Assembly: GCF_014195535.1 (NCBI RefSeq)
Contig: NZ_JACIBY010000003.1
Coordinates: forward strand, 186,001 to 250,000
DNA from: Runella defluvii
GTDB taxonomy: Bacteria > Bacteroidota > Bacteroidia > Cytophagales > Spirosomataceae
Length of the DNA: 64,000 nucleotides
Reading direction: 5' to 3'
Every line of letters begins with the position of its first letter. The first letter of the stretch is position 1. The notes under the pieces are model-generated. The model made no database searches and was not told the DNA's origin. It was given only the letters and a program-made list of their open reading frames with translations. Below are positions 14,429 through 22,984 of this stretch, piece by piece. The position numbers were made by a program, and so were the translations under genes.

Positions 14429-15418
14429 TTACCATTTTTCAAGTCCTAGCAGTTTTTTGCCAAGGTCGTTCAATTCGGCTACATCGTACTTGGTTTGTTC
14501 CCAGTGACGGGGGTCGCCTGGGAAGGCATACCCTTCGGGCGAAATGCGATTTTTCCATGAATTGACGCGCCAATTGCGTAGGGCCTCGTTTTCTTCCTCG
14601 GCGGGCATCATGGAGATGTATTGCGCTATCCGAACTTTATTTCCTGATAAATTGGGGCGGATGCCGTGGGGCTGCGTGCTGTTGAAAATCAATAAATCGC
14701 CCGCTTCCATTTTTACTTTGACGATGTGCTCTTCTAAGCCTGTGGTGTCGGGTTGGAAACGATTACGGTCGGCGGGTTGTGTCAATTTCCACGTATCGTA
14801 GGTGCGATACAGCTCAGGAATGCACTGAAAGCCTCCCATGTTTTCGTCGGTTTGGTCGGCCAAAGCCAGTACACCTTGTACGTTTTGAGGCTTTGTTTCG
14901 GGGTCATAGTCCCAGTGAATAAAGCCTTTGTATTCAAAACCTGGACGAATGGGAAAGTTTAAGTTGGCACGGTCAATGGTCACCCACAGTTTCTCTGTTC
15001 CCCAAATGTCAACAAAAGCATCATAGACCCGTTGCATTTGGCGATTGTCCCAAAGGTGTTGGTTGTTATATACTTCCACCATTCCCGTTCCCGTCAATTC
15101 CTTCATTTTCATTTCTGCACGAGGGGGGGCGTACCATGTTTCGGGGTCGTTAGGATTTTTTTCCTCAAACTCCCACAAAAACTCGGCGGTTTTGAGTGCT
15201 TGCTCGCGGGGAACGGCGTTTTTGATGACAATGTAGCCGTTGTGCATCCAAAACTGCCAATCTTCTTCGCTCAACACCTGCAAAGGTTCTCCATTGGAAC
15301 GGTCGTTGAGGGTCAAATGACTACTTGTCGCAGTTGATGGGTTGCCAGGAATGTCCTCGTGGTTGGTATTGGCCATTTTAACTGGGGCCATGGTTGGGGT
15401 CATTGTATGTGCTTCCAT
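14429..15418 (-). CDS. Phytanoyl-CoA dioxygenase (PhyH) family Fe(II)/2-oxoglutarate oxygenase
   Basis: A 329-residue PhyH-family protein. The iron-binding facial triad is visible as HWD near residue 167 (GFIHWDYDP) and the distal His near 251 (STQPHGIRPN), with the 2-oxoglutarate-binding Arg shortly after (KVRIAQY). The family hydroxylates or halogenates small molecules using 2-oxoglutarate and O2; the substrate here is unknown. The first 40 residues are low-complexity with four Met residues in the first 16, so the true start may be one of the later ATGs. The gene is divergent from an AraC-type regulator 151 nt away, a layout that suggests local control. Confidence 0.85.
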   Translation of the reverse strand: MEAHTMTPTMAPVKMANTNHEDIPGNPSTATSSHLTLNDRSNGEPLQVLSEEDWQFWMHNGYIVIKNAVPREQALKTAEFLWEFEEKNPNDPETWYAPPRAEMKMKELTGTGMVEVYNNQHLWDNRQMQRVYDAFVDIWGTEKLWVTIDRANLNFPIRPGFEYKGFIHWDYDPETKPQNVQGVLALADQTDENMGGFQCIPELYRTYDTWKLTQPADRNRFQPDTTGLEEHIVKVKMEAGDLLIFNSTQPHGIRPNLSGNKVRIAQYISMMPAEEENEALRNWRVNSWKNRISPEGYAFPGDPRHWEQTKYDVAELNDLGKKLLGLEKW

Positions 15419-15500
15419 GATATGTACTATTTTGAATGAAAATAATTATACAAAGGTAGCGCAATGAAGCAGCTAAAATCTTCGCCAATAGTTGCATAAA

Positions 15501-15532
15501 TTTGAATTGTATTGATATAAATAGTAATTTTA
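15501..15532 (+). promoter_or_regulatory. Predicted promoter for the AraC-type regulator
   Basis: TTTG at 15501-15504, 20 nt, then TAATTTTA at 15525-15532, fitting the Bacteroidota pattern (TTTG, about 20, TAnnTTT). It lies 38 nt before the AraC ATG in the 151-nt divergent region shared with the PhyH gene. Confidence 0.35.
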
Positions 15533-15569
15533 AGCAATATAAAAGTTAAAAACAGACAAACTGCTTCGT

Positions 15570-16418
15570 ATGAAAGTTGTTTTTGAGGCTTTCGTTCCCG
15601 ATTCAAATAGCTCATTTCGGTTACTTCTAAACCCGCGCCTTAGTGATGTGTTTTATTGGCACTTTCATCCTGAGTTGGAACTGGTGTATATTGAAGCAGA
15701 AAGTGGAATGCGGCACGTTGGAGAACACATTTCGCGTTTTATTGGCAGCGATTTGGTGCTGATTGGGTCAAATATCCCGCACCTTAACTTCGATTATGGT
15801 ATCAAATCTGACTACGAAAAAGTCGTTTTACACATTAAAAGTGATTTTTTGGGGGCTGCTTTCGAGACTACACCCGAATTGTCGAGCATTGCCCATCTTT
15901 TTCAAAAAGCACAGCATGGTTTGGCGTTTGGCGCTGATACCAAGCAACTGATTGGAGAACAAATGCGACACTTGACGGGGTTGCCACCTTTTGAGCAGTT
16001 TCTGGAAATATTGAAAATACTGCAAAGACTGGCCAATGCCTCGGATATTACTTTGTTACACGACCAACCCGTTGAAAATCAATATACTAAAAAAGATCAA
16101 GAGCGTCTAAAACGACTTTACGGATTTATCGACGAGCATTTTCACCATAAAATAGAGATGGAAGAGGTGGCGAGTTTATGCCACCTGAGTATTCCTGCGT
16201 TTTGTCGGTATTTTAAAAAAATGACCCGTTTGACCTTTACCGAATTTTTAAACCATTACCGCGTCAATCAAGCCCAAAAACTGCTTTTGATGGACAAAAA
16301 CGTGACGGAAACCTGTTTTGAATGTGGTTTTGATAGCTTGTCTTATTTTAACCGAACCTTTAAAAAAGTGACAGGCGAGAACCCCTTGTCGTTTAAGAAA
16401 AGGTATTTGAGCAAGTAG
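15570..16418 (+). CDS. AraC-family transcriptional regulator with cupin-like sensor domain
   Basis: A 282-residue regulator. The N-terminal domain contains the cupin pattern HFHPELELVYIEAESG, typical of ligand-sensing AraC proteins. The C-terminal about 100 residues hold two helix-turn-helix motifs: KIEMEEVASLCHLSIPAFCR and the signature FECGFDSLSYFNRTFKKVTG. It probably binds the 151-nt divergent region and controls the PhyH dioxygenase gene in response to a small molecule, possibly a sugar or the oxygenase product. That target is inferred only from divergence. Confidence 0.9.
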   Translation: MKVVFEAFVPDSNSSFRLLLNPRLSDVFYWHFHPELELVYIEAESGMRHVGEHISRFIGSDLVLIGSNIPHLNFDYGIKSDYEKVVLHIKSDFLGAAFETTPELSSIAHLFQKAQHGLAFGADTKQLIGEQMRHLTGLPPFEQFLEILKILQRLANASDITLLHDQPVENQYTKKDQERLKRLYGFIDEHFHHKIEMEEVASLCHLSIPAFCRYFKKMTRLTFTEFLNHYRVNQAQKLLLMDKNVTETCFECGFDSLSYFNRTFKKVTGENPLSFKKRYLSK

Positions 16419-16625
16419 ATTTAAGGACAAATTTACCCATGTATCTTGATTTTTGGGTGCGAAACATTGCAGGCGACTAGGAAAATGTAAACACATAGTC
16501 CATATAGAATTTTCACATAGCACACAAAAGACTAGCTATGTTTACATATGTGTTTATTCTACTATTTTCTATGTGTTTTAAAAGAATGTTACCATATCCT
16601 AGATTTGTTCGTACACCCGATGTTT

Positions 16626-17846
16626 CTATTTTTTGAAAACTAAGGATTGAGCTGGACGAATGCGGCTGATAATGAGGGTTGGAATGAGTAAAATTAACGT
16701 AATGACGCTCAAAATTCCGATATTGAGAAACAAGTAAGAGGGCCAATCAAAAACGATTGGAACGGTGCTCATGAAATAATTGACGGGATCGAGCGGGATG
16801 ATTTGGAACTTACTTTGAAGCCAACAAAGCCCCAAACCGACGACATTTCCAATAATTAAGCCTTTCAGGGTCAATTGCAGCCCTACGTAAAAGAAAATGC
16901 GACGGATTTGGCTGTCGGGACTGCCGAGGGTTTTGAGTAGCCCCAGCATGGGAGTGCGTTCCATCATCATTACCAACAATACGGAAGCGATGTTGAAACA
17001 AGTCACAAAAAATACCAAAGCTAGCAAGACCATGGTATTTTGGTCGAGCAATTGCAGCCATTCAAACAGCGGGCGGTATTTGTCGGTGACCCGTTCGAGG
17101 CGCATGTAGCTAGGCAATTGGGCGTAAAGTTCCTTGGCGGTAGGCTCAAGTTGGGCGAAGTCTTTGACAAAATATTCGTACGAACCTACCGAGTCTGGGC
17201 CCCAGCCATTGAGGCGTTGAACCAGCCCAATATCACCCAAAACCAGTTGATTATCAAATTCTTCGAGGTTTGTTTCATACACGCCGACTATCTTCAGTTT
17301 GCGAACGCGGGGTGGATTTTGTACAAAGTACATCAAGACCTCATCATTGAGTTTTAAATTGAGTTTTTGAGAAATGATGCGACTGACGATGATTTCGTTG
17401 GCATAGGCGGTGTCAGAATACTGAATCACCCGACCTTCCACCAAATTTTCAGCGAGTAATTTCCAATCGTAATCGCGCCCCACGCCCTTGATAACCGCAC
17501 CTTGGAGTTCGTCGGGCGTTTTTAGGATGCCAGCTTTGTGCGCCACCGCCTGCCGATGTCGAATCCCTTTGATTTGTTGCCATTGGTCGTAAGGCTTGGT
17601 ATGAAGGGGGAGGGGTGCACTTTCAAAAGATTGATTGAGCGAAAGTTTGTTTACTTGAAGGTGCGAGCCAAAAAGGAAGACTTTTTGGTAAATAGTATCT
17701 TTAAAGCCAAATAAGACCGATAATGCAACAATTCCGACTGCTACACCCAAGGCAATGGTAACGATTCCGACGCGAGACACCGTCGCAGAAAAAGTGGTTT
17801 GCTGAGGCTCTCTAATACGACGAGCTACGAAAAAGGGGAAATTCAC
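16626..17846 (-). CDS. ABC transporter permease, FtsX/LolC-LolE-like
   Basis: A 406-residue inner-membrane protein with one N-terminal helix (about residues 26-48, VGIVTIALGVAVGIVALSVL), a large periplasmic domain and three C-terminal helices (about 275-300, 318-340 and 372-397). This is the LolC/E and MacB-like FtsX topology. The N-terminal FFVARRIREP resembles the LolE start. LolCDE extracts lipoproteins from the inner membrane, but the partner ATPase gene is not adjacent here, so the substrate is inferred. It is a single-gene unit facing the next, divergent ATP-grasp gene. Confidence 0.8.
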   Translation of the reverse strand: MNFPFFVARRIREPQQTTFSATVSRVGIVTIALGVAVGIVALSVLFGFKDTIYQKVFLFGSHLQVNKLSLNQSFESAPLPLHTKPYDQWQQIKGIRHRQAVAHKAGILKTPDELQGAVIKGVGRDYDWKLLAENLVEGRVIQYSDTAYANEIIVSRIISQKLNLKLNDEVLMYFVQNPPRVRKLKIVGVYETNLEEFDNQLVLGDIGLVQRLNGWGPDSVGSYEYFVKDFAQLEPTAKELYAQLPSYMRLERVTDKYRPLFEWLQLLDQNTMVLLALVFFVTCFNIASVLLVMMMERTPMLGLLKTLGSPDSQIRRIFFYVGLQLTLKGLIIGNVVGLGLCWLQSKFQIIPLDPVNYFMSTVPIVFDWPSYLFLNIGILSVITLILLIPTLIISRIRPAQSLVFKK

Positions 17847-17933
17847 AAGTGGTGTTTGTTTGAATGTTTGATAGTTTGTAAGTTTGAAAAGTTCCTACAA
17901 TACTAACGTTTTCTGATTAAACCTTAACTACCC

Positions 17934-19142
17934 ATGAGTTTAACGTTTTTGTGTATTACGTGTTATTTTAAAGGCGGTGATTTTTTGCGGGCCTGTAAAG
18001 AGGCTGGCAACACAGTTTATTTGTTGACCGCCAGACGAACGGAAGGGAAAGAATGGCCTTACGAGTCGATTGATGAGTTTTTTTACCTAGAGGATGACTC
18101 GAATACACTGTCAAACTTTGAAAACATCATCAAAGGAATGGCGTACCTCATGCGCACGCGAAAAATAGACCGCGTGGTAGCTTTGGATGATTTTGATGTG
18201 GAAAAAGCAGCCATCTTGCGCGAACATTTCCGAATCCCAGGCATGGGGCAAACCACCGCCCGTTTTTTTAGGGACAAATTGGCGATGCGCGTACAAGCCC
18301 GTGATGCTGGAATTAAAGTGCCCGCTTTTACTGGATTGTTCAACGACGTGGAGATTACGGAGTACCTGCGCGCTACCCAAGCGCCGTGGGTAATCAAGCC
18401 ACGTGCCGAAGCCTCGGCGGCAGGCATCAAAAAAGTCCATAGTTTTGACGAAGCTTGGAATACCATTCACAGCCTCGGGGAAGAACGGCACATGTTTCTG
18501 ATTGAGCAATTTAAGCCTGGCGATGTCTATCACGTAGATGCGCTGACGTTGGATAAAAAAGTGATTTTTGAACGAAGTAGCCAATACCTCAATACCCCAT
18601 TTGAAGTAGCACACGGGGGTGGTATTTTTCGTTCGGTAACGGTGGAGTTTGGTACCAAAGATGCCAAAGCGCTCAAAAAAGTAAATGAACAAGTGCTGAA
18701 AGCATTCCAGATGAACTACAGTGCTTCACACACGGAGGTGATTAAATGTTACGAAGATGGGGAGTTTTATTTCCTTGAAACGGCCTCGCGGGTAGGTGGA
18801 GCGCACTTGGCCGAAATGGTCGATTATTCGTCGGGGATTAATTTGTGGAAAGAATGGGCGCACATCGAACATGCCAAGGCAATCAATGCAGACTATGTGT
18901 TGCCTGAAGTTCAGAATTTATACTCGGGCATCATTATCTCTTTGGCGCGCCAACAATGGCCCGACATGTCGCCGTTTAATGACCCCGAAATTGTGTGGCA
19001 AATGAAAGAAGAATACCATGTCGGACTGATTGTGCAATCGCCAAGTCGGAGCCGTGTCATGGAATTGATGGATAAATATGCCGAGATGATTCGCCACGAT
19101 TATCACGCCTCGGCACCCGCCCAAGATAAACCAACGCATTAA
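17934..19142 (+). CDS. ATP-grasp domain protein (carbamoyl-phosphate-synthase-like ligase)
   Basis: A 402-residue protein with a preATP-grasp region (about 1-110) and an ATP-grasp fold: PWVIKPRAEASAAGIKKV (ATP-binding lysine strand) and a Mg-binding segment FLETASRVGGAHLAEM. The fold ligates a carboxylate to an amine or thiol using ATP; the substrates are unknown. It ends 2 nt before the downstream aminotransferase gene, so the two may work in one amino-acid-derived pathway. No signal peptide. Confidence 0.8.
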   Translation: MSLTFLCITCYFKGGDFLRACKEAGNTVYLLTARRTEGKEWPYESIDEFFYLEDDSNTLSNFENIIKGMAYLMRTRKIDRVVALDDFDVEKAAILREHFRIPGMGQTTARFFRDKLAMRVQARDAGIKVPAFTGLFNDVEITEYLRATQAPWVIKPRAEASAAGIKKVHSFDEAWNTIHSLGEERHMFLIEQFKPGDVYHVDALTLDKKVIFERSSQYLNTPFEVAHGGGIFRSVTVEFGTKDAKALKKVNEQVLKAFQMNYSASHTEVIKCYEDGEFYFLETASRVGGAHLAEMVDYSSGINLWKEWAHIEHAKAINADYVLPEVQNLYSGIIISLARQQWPDMSPFNDPEIVWQMKEEYHVGLIVQSPSRSRVMELMDKYAEMIRHDYHASAPAQDKPTH

Positions 19143-19144
19143 TA

Positions 19145-20275
19145 ATGAGCATTTTTGACCAAGTTATTGACAGAAAAAATACCAATAGTTACAAGTGGGA
19201 CAAATACGCTGACCCAAATGTGATTCCTGTTTGGGTAGCAGACATGGATTTTCAAGCCGCCCCGCCGATTTTGGAGGCGCTACAAAAAGTGACCGAGCAC
19301 GGCATTTTTGGGTATTCGAAATGCCCCGATGAACTTTATGACGTCGTTATTGAACGTTTGAAAAACCGCCATGGCTGGGATGTAAAAAAAGATTGGATTG
19401 TGTGGTTGCCAGGCTTGGTGCCAGGTATCGGCTTGTCTATCCGAACGGTCACAACCGAAGCGGACGCAGTGATGACTGCGACACCCGTTTATCATCCTTT
19501 TATGTTGGAAACCCATGCGGCGGGTCGCACGTTACAAAAAGTACCTTTACAACTAAAAAACAACCGTTGGGTCATTGATTTCGAGGCGTTAGAAGCATCG
19601 GTTACACCCCAAACAAAATTGTTTTTACTCTGCAATCCCCATAATCCCGCAGGAACGGTTTTTACCAAAGAAGAACAAGAAAAATTGCTAGAAATTTGTC
19701 TTAAAAACGACATTGTCATTTGTTCGGACGAAATTCACTGTGATTTATTACTCGACAAAACCAAAAACCACCTGTCGATTGCTACCCTTAGCCCCGAGGC
19801 AGCACAGCATACAATTACGCTGTTAGCGCCGAGCAAGACGTTCAATATTGCAGGTTTGGGTTGTTCAATGGCTATCATTCCGAATGATGAACTTCGGGCT
19901 AAATTTATCAAAACCAAAGCGGGCCTTATGCCTATGCTTTCGGCCTATGCCTACGAAGCGGCCTTGGCAGCTTACCGCGACGGCGCTGCTTGGCACGAAG
20001 AACTGTTGGACTATCTTCGCCAAAATCACCAGTTTTTACTGAACGAAATCAACCAGTTGAAGGGCATGAAAATGGTGCCGTTGGAAGCAACCTATTTGGC
20101 ATGGATTGATACGCGGGAGTCGGGTATCGTTGATTTTGCCCAAAAATTGGAAGCCGTCGGCATTGGTGTATCAGACGGGGTACAATTTGACGGCGCAGGG
20201 TTCATTCGTCTCAATTTTGCCTGTCCACGAGCCACGTTAGAAGAAGTAGTTCGGAGAATAAAAACTGTTTTTTAA
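19145..20275 (+). CDS. MalY/PatB-family PLP-dependent aminotransferase / C-S lyase
   Basis: A 376-residue fold-type I PLP enzyme. Family marks are DVPVWVADMDF-like PVWVADMDFQAAPPI near the N-terminus, NPHNPAGTVF (substrate carboxylate binding) and the Schiff-base lysine in APSKTFNIAGL. PatB/MalY enzymes cleave cystathionine or cysteine conjugates (C-S beta-lyase) and some act as aminotransferases. It follows the ATP-grasp gene with a 2-nt gap. Its stop codon is the first part of the palindromic repeat at 20274. Confidence 0.88.
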   Translation: MSIFDQVIDRKNTNSYKWDKYADPNVIPVWVADMDFQAAPPILEALQKVTEHGIFGYSKCPDELYDVVIERLKNRHGWDVKKDWIVWLPGLVPGIGLSIRTVTTEADAVMTATPVYHPFMLETHAAGRTLQKVPLQLKNNRWVIDFEALEASVTPQTKLFLLCNPHNPAGTVFTKEEQEKLLEICLKNDIVICSDEIHCDLLLDKTKNHLSIATLSPEAAQHTITLLAPSKTFNIAGLGCSMAIIPNDELRAKFIKTKAGLMPMLSAYAYEAALAAYRDGAAWHEELLDYLRQNHQFLLNEINQLKGMKMVPLEATYLAWIDTRESGIVDFAQKLEAVGIGVSDGVQFDGAGFIRLNFACPRATLEEVVRRIKTVF

Positions 20276-20362
20276 TGTCGAGTGTAGACGGGGGCGCCCG
20301 TGCGATGTAGAATGTCGAATTTAATACCCTTATTCGACACTCTACATTCTGCACTCGACATT
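20274..20362. repeat. Imperfect palindromic interspersed repeat, copy 1
   Basis: About 89 nt. The left and right halves pair in a long hairpin (GATGTAGAATGTCGAAT against ATTCGACACTCTACATT), with outer AATGTCGAGTG and CACTCGACATT also pairing. It aligns along its length with 35949-36034. It lies between two convergent genes and may double as a terminator. Confidence 0.75.
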
Positions 20363-20381
20363 ATACATTCGATACTAACTG

Positions 20382-22640
20382 TTATTCTTTCCAAGCTGGA
20401 GGTTCGGTTTTATACAAATGGCGGACAAAAAAGTCTCGGCGTTTGCGCTCACCGTATTCGCCGCCTGTGGAGTGTCCCATGTTGGGAACCATCAGAAAAT
20501 CAAAATCTTTGTTGGCTTTGATGAGGGCATTGACGAGCTGCATCGTCGATGCTGGGTCAACGTTGTCATCGACTTCTCCCAAAATAAGCATCAGTTTTCC
20601 TTGTAGTTTATTGGCATTCACCACGTTAGAGCATTCTTCGTAGTGTGGGCCAATGGGGTAGCCCATCCATTGTTCGTTCCACCAAATTTTGTCCATACGG
20701 TTGTCGTGGCAGCCACAAGAAGAAACGGCTACTTTGTAAAAATCGGGATAAAACAACAACCCTCCCGTTGAACTTTGTCCTCCCGCCGACGTTCCATAAA
20801 TCCCCACCCGACTTACGTCCATCGAAGGGTATTTGCGTGCGGCTTCCTGCATCCACAAAATTCGGTCGGGGAAGCCCGCATCTTTGAGGTTTTTCCAGCA
20901 TACATCGTGAAAAGCTTTGGAACGATTGGAGGTACCCATGCCATCTAGTTGAACCACAATAAACCCAAGTTCGGCCAATTCAAACATGCTTCGGTTGTAG
21001 GTCATAAACGTTTTGGGTGTAAACGAGCTGTGCGGCCCCGCGTAGATGTTTTCGATAATGGGGTATTTTTTGTTGGGATCAAAATTGGTCGGGCGGATAA
21101 TGATTCCCCAAATGTCCGTTTTTCCGTCACGCCCTTTGGCGGTAAACACCTCAGGTGTTTTCCAACCTGCATTCAACCATTCCGAAATATCCGCTTTCTC
21201 CAGTTCCATCACCACCGAACCGTCGGCTGCCGAGCGAAGTACGGTAACAGGAGGCATATCTACCCGCGAATAAGTGTCAACAAACAGTTGATTGTCAGAT
21301 GAAAATACGCCCGTGTGGTTGGCGTTTTCGGAAGTTAGCGGCGTCAGTCCTGTACCGTCAAAATTGATTCGGTAGTAATGCGTGAAATACGGGTCTTGTT
21401 TTGGATTCATTCCGCTGGCGGCAAAAGTAATGGTGCGTTTTTCTTCGTTGACATTCACCACGTTACGCACTACCCATTCACCTTTGGTTAGCTGTTTTTT
21501 TACTTTACCCGTCACACCATCGTACAAATAAAGGTGGTTCCAGCCGTCACGTTCAGAAGCCCAAATGATTTCTTTGCCGTCGGCCACATCGTAGCGATAC
21601 TTTTTCCCGCTGTAATCAATGAAGGTGGGACTTTGCTCGTCGATGAGCGCACGAATTGCCCCATTGGCAGCATTGACTTCCAACACCCGATACACTTGGT
21701 GCCCCCGTTGGTTGTATTCAAAACTAAAAGCGCGACTGTCTTTGCGCCAATCAATCCTCGAAATGTTGTACTGATGATTAAACAGCGCTTCGTCGATGGG
21801 AATGTGTTTTTTTTCTTCAACCAAAAAAAGATGTGGGCGACGAATCGGCAACGCATCGCCAGGTTTGAGGTACTCGCGGCTTTCGAGTTTGGGTTGTAGC
21901 TGGTCTTCGGGCGACGAACGCACAAAATAGATAAGATGCTTTTGGTTGGGGCGTATTTTGTTGGCTACCAGTTTTTTAGAATCGGGCGACCACTGGACAT
22001 AGCCTGAATAGTATTCGCCTTCGGAGCCATCGAAGGTAAGTTGTGATTCTGTTTTAGTTTTCTCCGAACGAACGTACAAGTTATGATTTTTGATGTACGA
22101 CGTCCACAAACTATCGGGAGAGAAAACGGGTTTTTCGGGTTGGTCGCTGGTAGCGGCTGCCCAATACCGTTGTGGGTCGTTACGAATGGGTTCTTTTTTG
22201 CGTAACGATTTGGTAGTGAGCCCGTACGTCCACACAAATCCTTCTGCGCTAAACTCAATTTCTTGGTCGTCTTTGACGTAAGCAATGGAATTGAAAGGTA
22301 AGCTGAAAGGTTTGGCTTCGGTTTTTGATAACGTGGCCAACTGTTGAGCCAATTGCTCATGGTCAAAGGCCGACTGGCGCGTTTTGGTTTGCGGGTTTAC
22401 CGAAATAAACTCTTTACCGCGAGGGGTTTGAATGGCGTACCAAACGATTTTGCCTGATTTTGACCAAAATACCTGAGCGGGGGCGTTATAGACTTTGTCT
22501 TTTAGCTTGTTTTTAAGCAACTCCGAGCGTTGGTAGTCTTCTGCCGTTCCTTGACTGAAGGCTGAAATAGGGGACAACAGCCCAGTTAAAAGGGGAAGCA
22601 TAACCAAGCCTTGGTAAACGCGCCTAATTAAAGTTTGCAT
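20382..22640 (-). CDS. S9 family serine peptidase (dipeptidyl-peptidase IV type), secreted
   Basis: A 752-residue prolyl-oligopeptidase-family enzyme with a signal peptide (MQTLIRRVYQG to SAFSQG). Residues about 60-480 form the DPP IV-like beta-propeller (FSPDSLWTSY, WSPDSKKL). The C-terminal alpha/beta hydrolase domain has nucleophile Ser near 617 in GTSAGGQSS, Asp near 693 in GEVDDNVDP and His near 721 in NMGHSTGG. The family cleaves dipeptides, often Xaa-Pro, from peptide N-termini in the periplasm. The nucleophile elbow GTSAGG differs from the classical GWSYGG, so subgroup specificity is uncertain. Confidence 0.88.
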   Translation of the reverse strand: MQTLIRRVYQGLVMLPLLTGLLSPISAFSQGTAEDYQRSELLKNKLKDKVYNAPAQVFWSKSGKIVWYAIQTPRGKEFISVNPQTKTRQSAFDHEQLAQQLATLSKTEAKPFSLPFNSIAYVKDDQEIEFSAEGFVWTYGLTTKSLRKKEPIRNDPQRYWAAATSDQPEKPVFSPDSLWTSYIKNHNLYVRSEKTKTESQLTFDGSEGEYYSGYVQWSPDSKKLVANKIRPNQKHLIYFVRSSPEDQLQPKLESREYLKPGDALPIRRPHLFLVEEKKHIPIDEALFNHQYNISRIDWRKDSRAFSFEYNQRGHQVYRVLEVNAANGAIRALIDEQSPTFIDYSGKKYRYDVADGKEIIWASERDGWNHLYLYDGVTGKVKKQLTKGEWVVRNVVNVNEEKRTITFAASGMNPKQDPYFTHYYRINFDGTGLTPLTSENANHTGVFSSDNQLFVDTYSRVDMPPVTVLRSAADGSVVMELEKADISEWLNAGWKTPEVFTAKGRDGKTDIWGIIIRPTNFDPNKKYPIIENIYAGPHSSFTPKTFMTYNRSMFELAELGFIVVQLDGMGTSNRSKAFHDVCWKNLKDAGFPDRILWMQEAARKYPSMDVSRVGIYGTSAGGQSSTGGLLFYPDFYKVAVSSCGCHDNRMDKIWWNEQWMGYPIGPHYEECSNVVNANKLQGKLMLILGEVDDNVDPASTMQLVNALIKANKDFDFLMVPNMGHSTGGEYGERKRRDFFVRHLYKTEPPAWKE

Positions 22641-22984
22641 GGTTGGAGTGGGTTTAAGTTTTTACAAACCTAGCTATCTTTTCCCTTTTTTGTGGTGTCC
22701 TAATTGGCACAGAGTAGTACTATTTTAGCTACTTGGCATGAAATTACCTATCAAAATGATGGGAATAAGCGCCCTTTTTGAAGATTAGGCATATTTTTAA
22801 TGCCAAAATACCTGAATGGGTGGCATGATGCCCTACTTTGTCTAATCATTTTCCCGAAACGTCGCTTCCTATTGAAATCGTGGCTTTTATTTGCTAATTT
22901 TCAAAAAGATAAAACGACCATTACATAATTTTTGAAGAATATCTCTCTTAACCTCATAAGCTTAAAATCTCTTACTGACTTACC
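22641..22984. other. Intergenic region upstream of the two-component genes
   Basis: 344 nt between the S9 peptidase and the divergent histidine kinase. It should hold both promoters. A short GGCAT/ATGCC hairpin sits near 22790-22803. I see no gene or known RNA in it. Confidence 0.4.

Larger units (their letters stand above)
10240..14430 (-). mobile_element. Putative gene-cassette array / accessory island
   Basis: Four unrelated small minus-strand genes (FCP1-like phosphatase, GNAT, serine hydrolase, EVE/PUA-HNH nuclease) are clearly more AT-rich than the flanking chromosome. On the 3' side of each lies a copy of one degenerate repeat (elements at 10247, 11045, 11788 and 13189). Two further direct-repeat families and REP-like hairpins fill the long spacers. 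One-gene-one-repeat units in a single orientation are what cassette arrays look like. No integrase, transposase or recombinase lies in the window. The elements do not clearly match the GTTRRRY/RYYYAAC core of classical integron attC sites, so integron identity is unproven. Confidence 0.5.

Noticed and set aside
10240-14430. Classical integron with attC sites
   Set aside because: Repeats do not show a clear GTTRRRY/RYYYAAC pair and no integron integrase is in the window; kept only as a cassette-like array.
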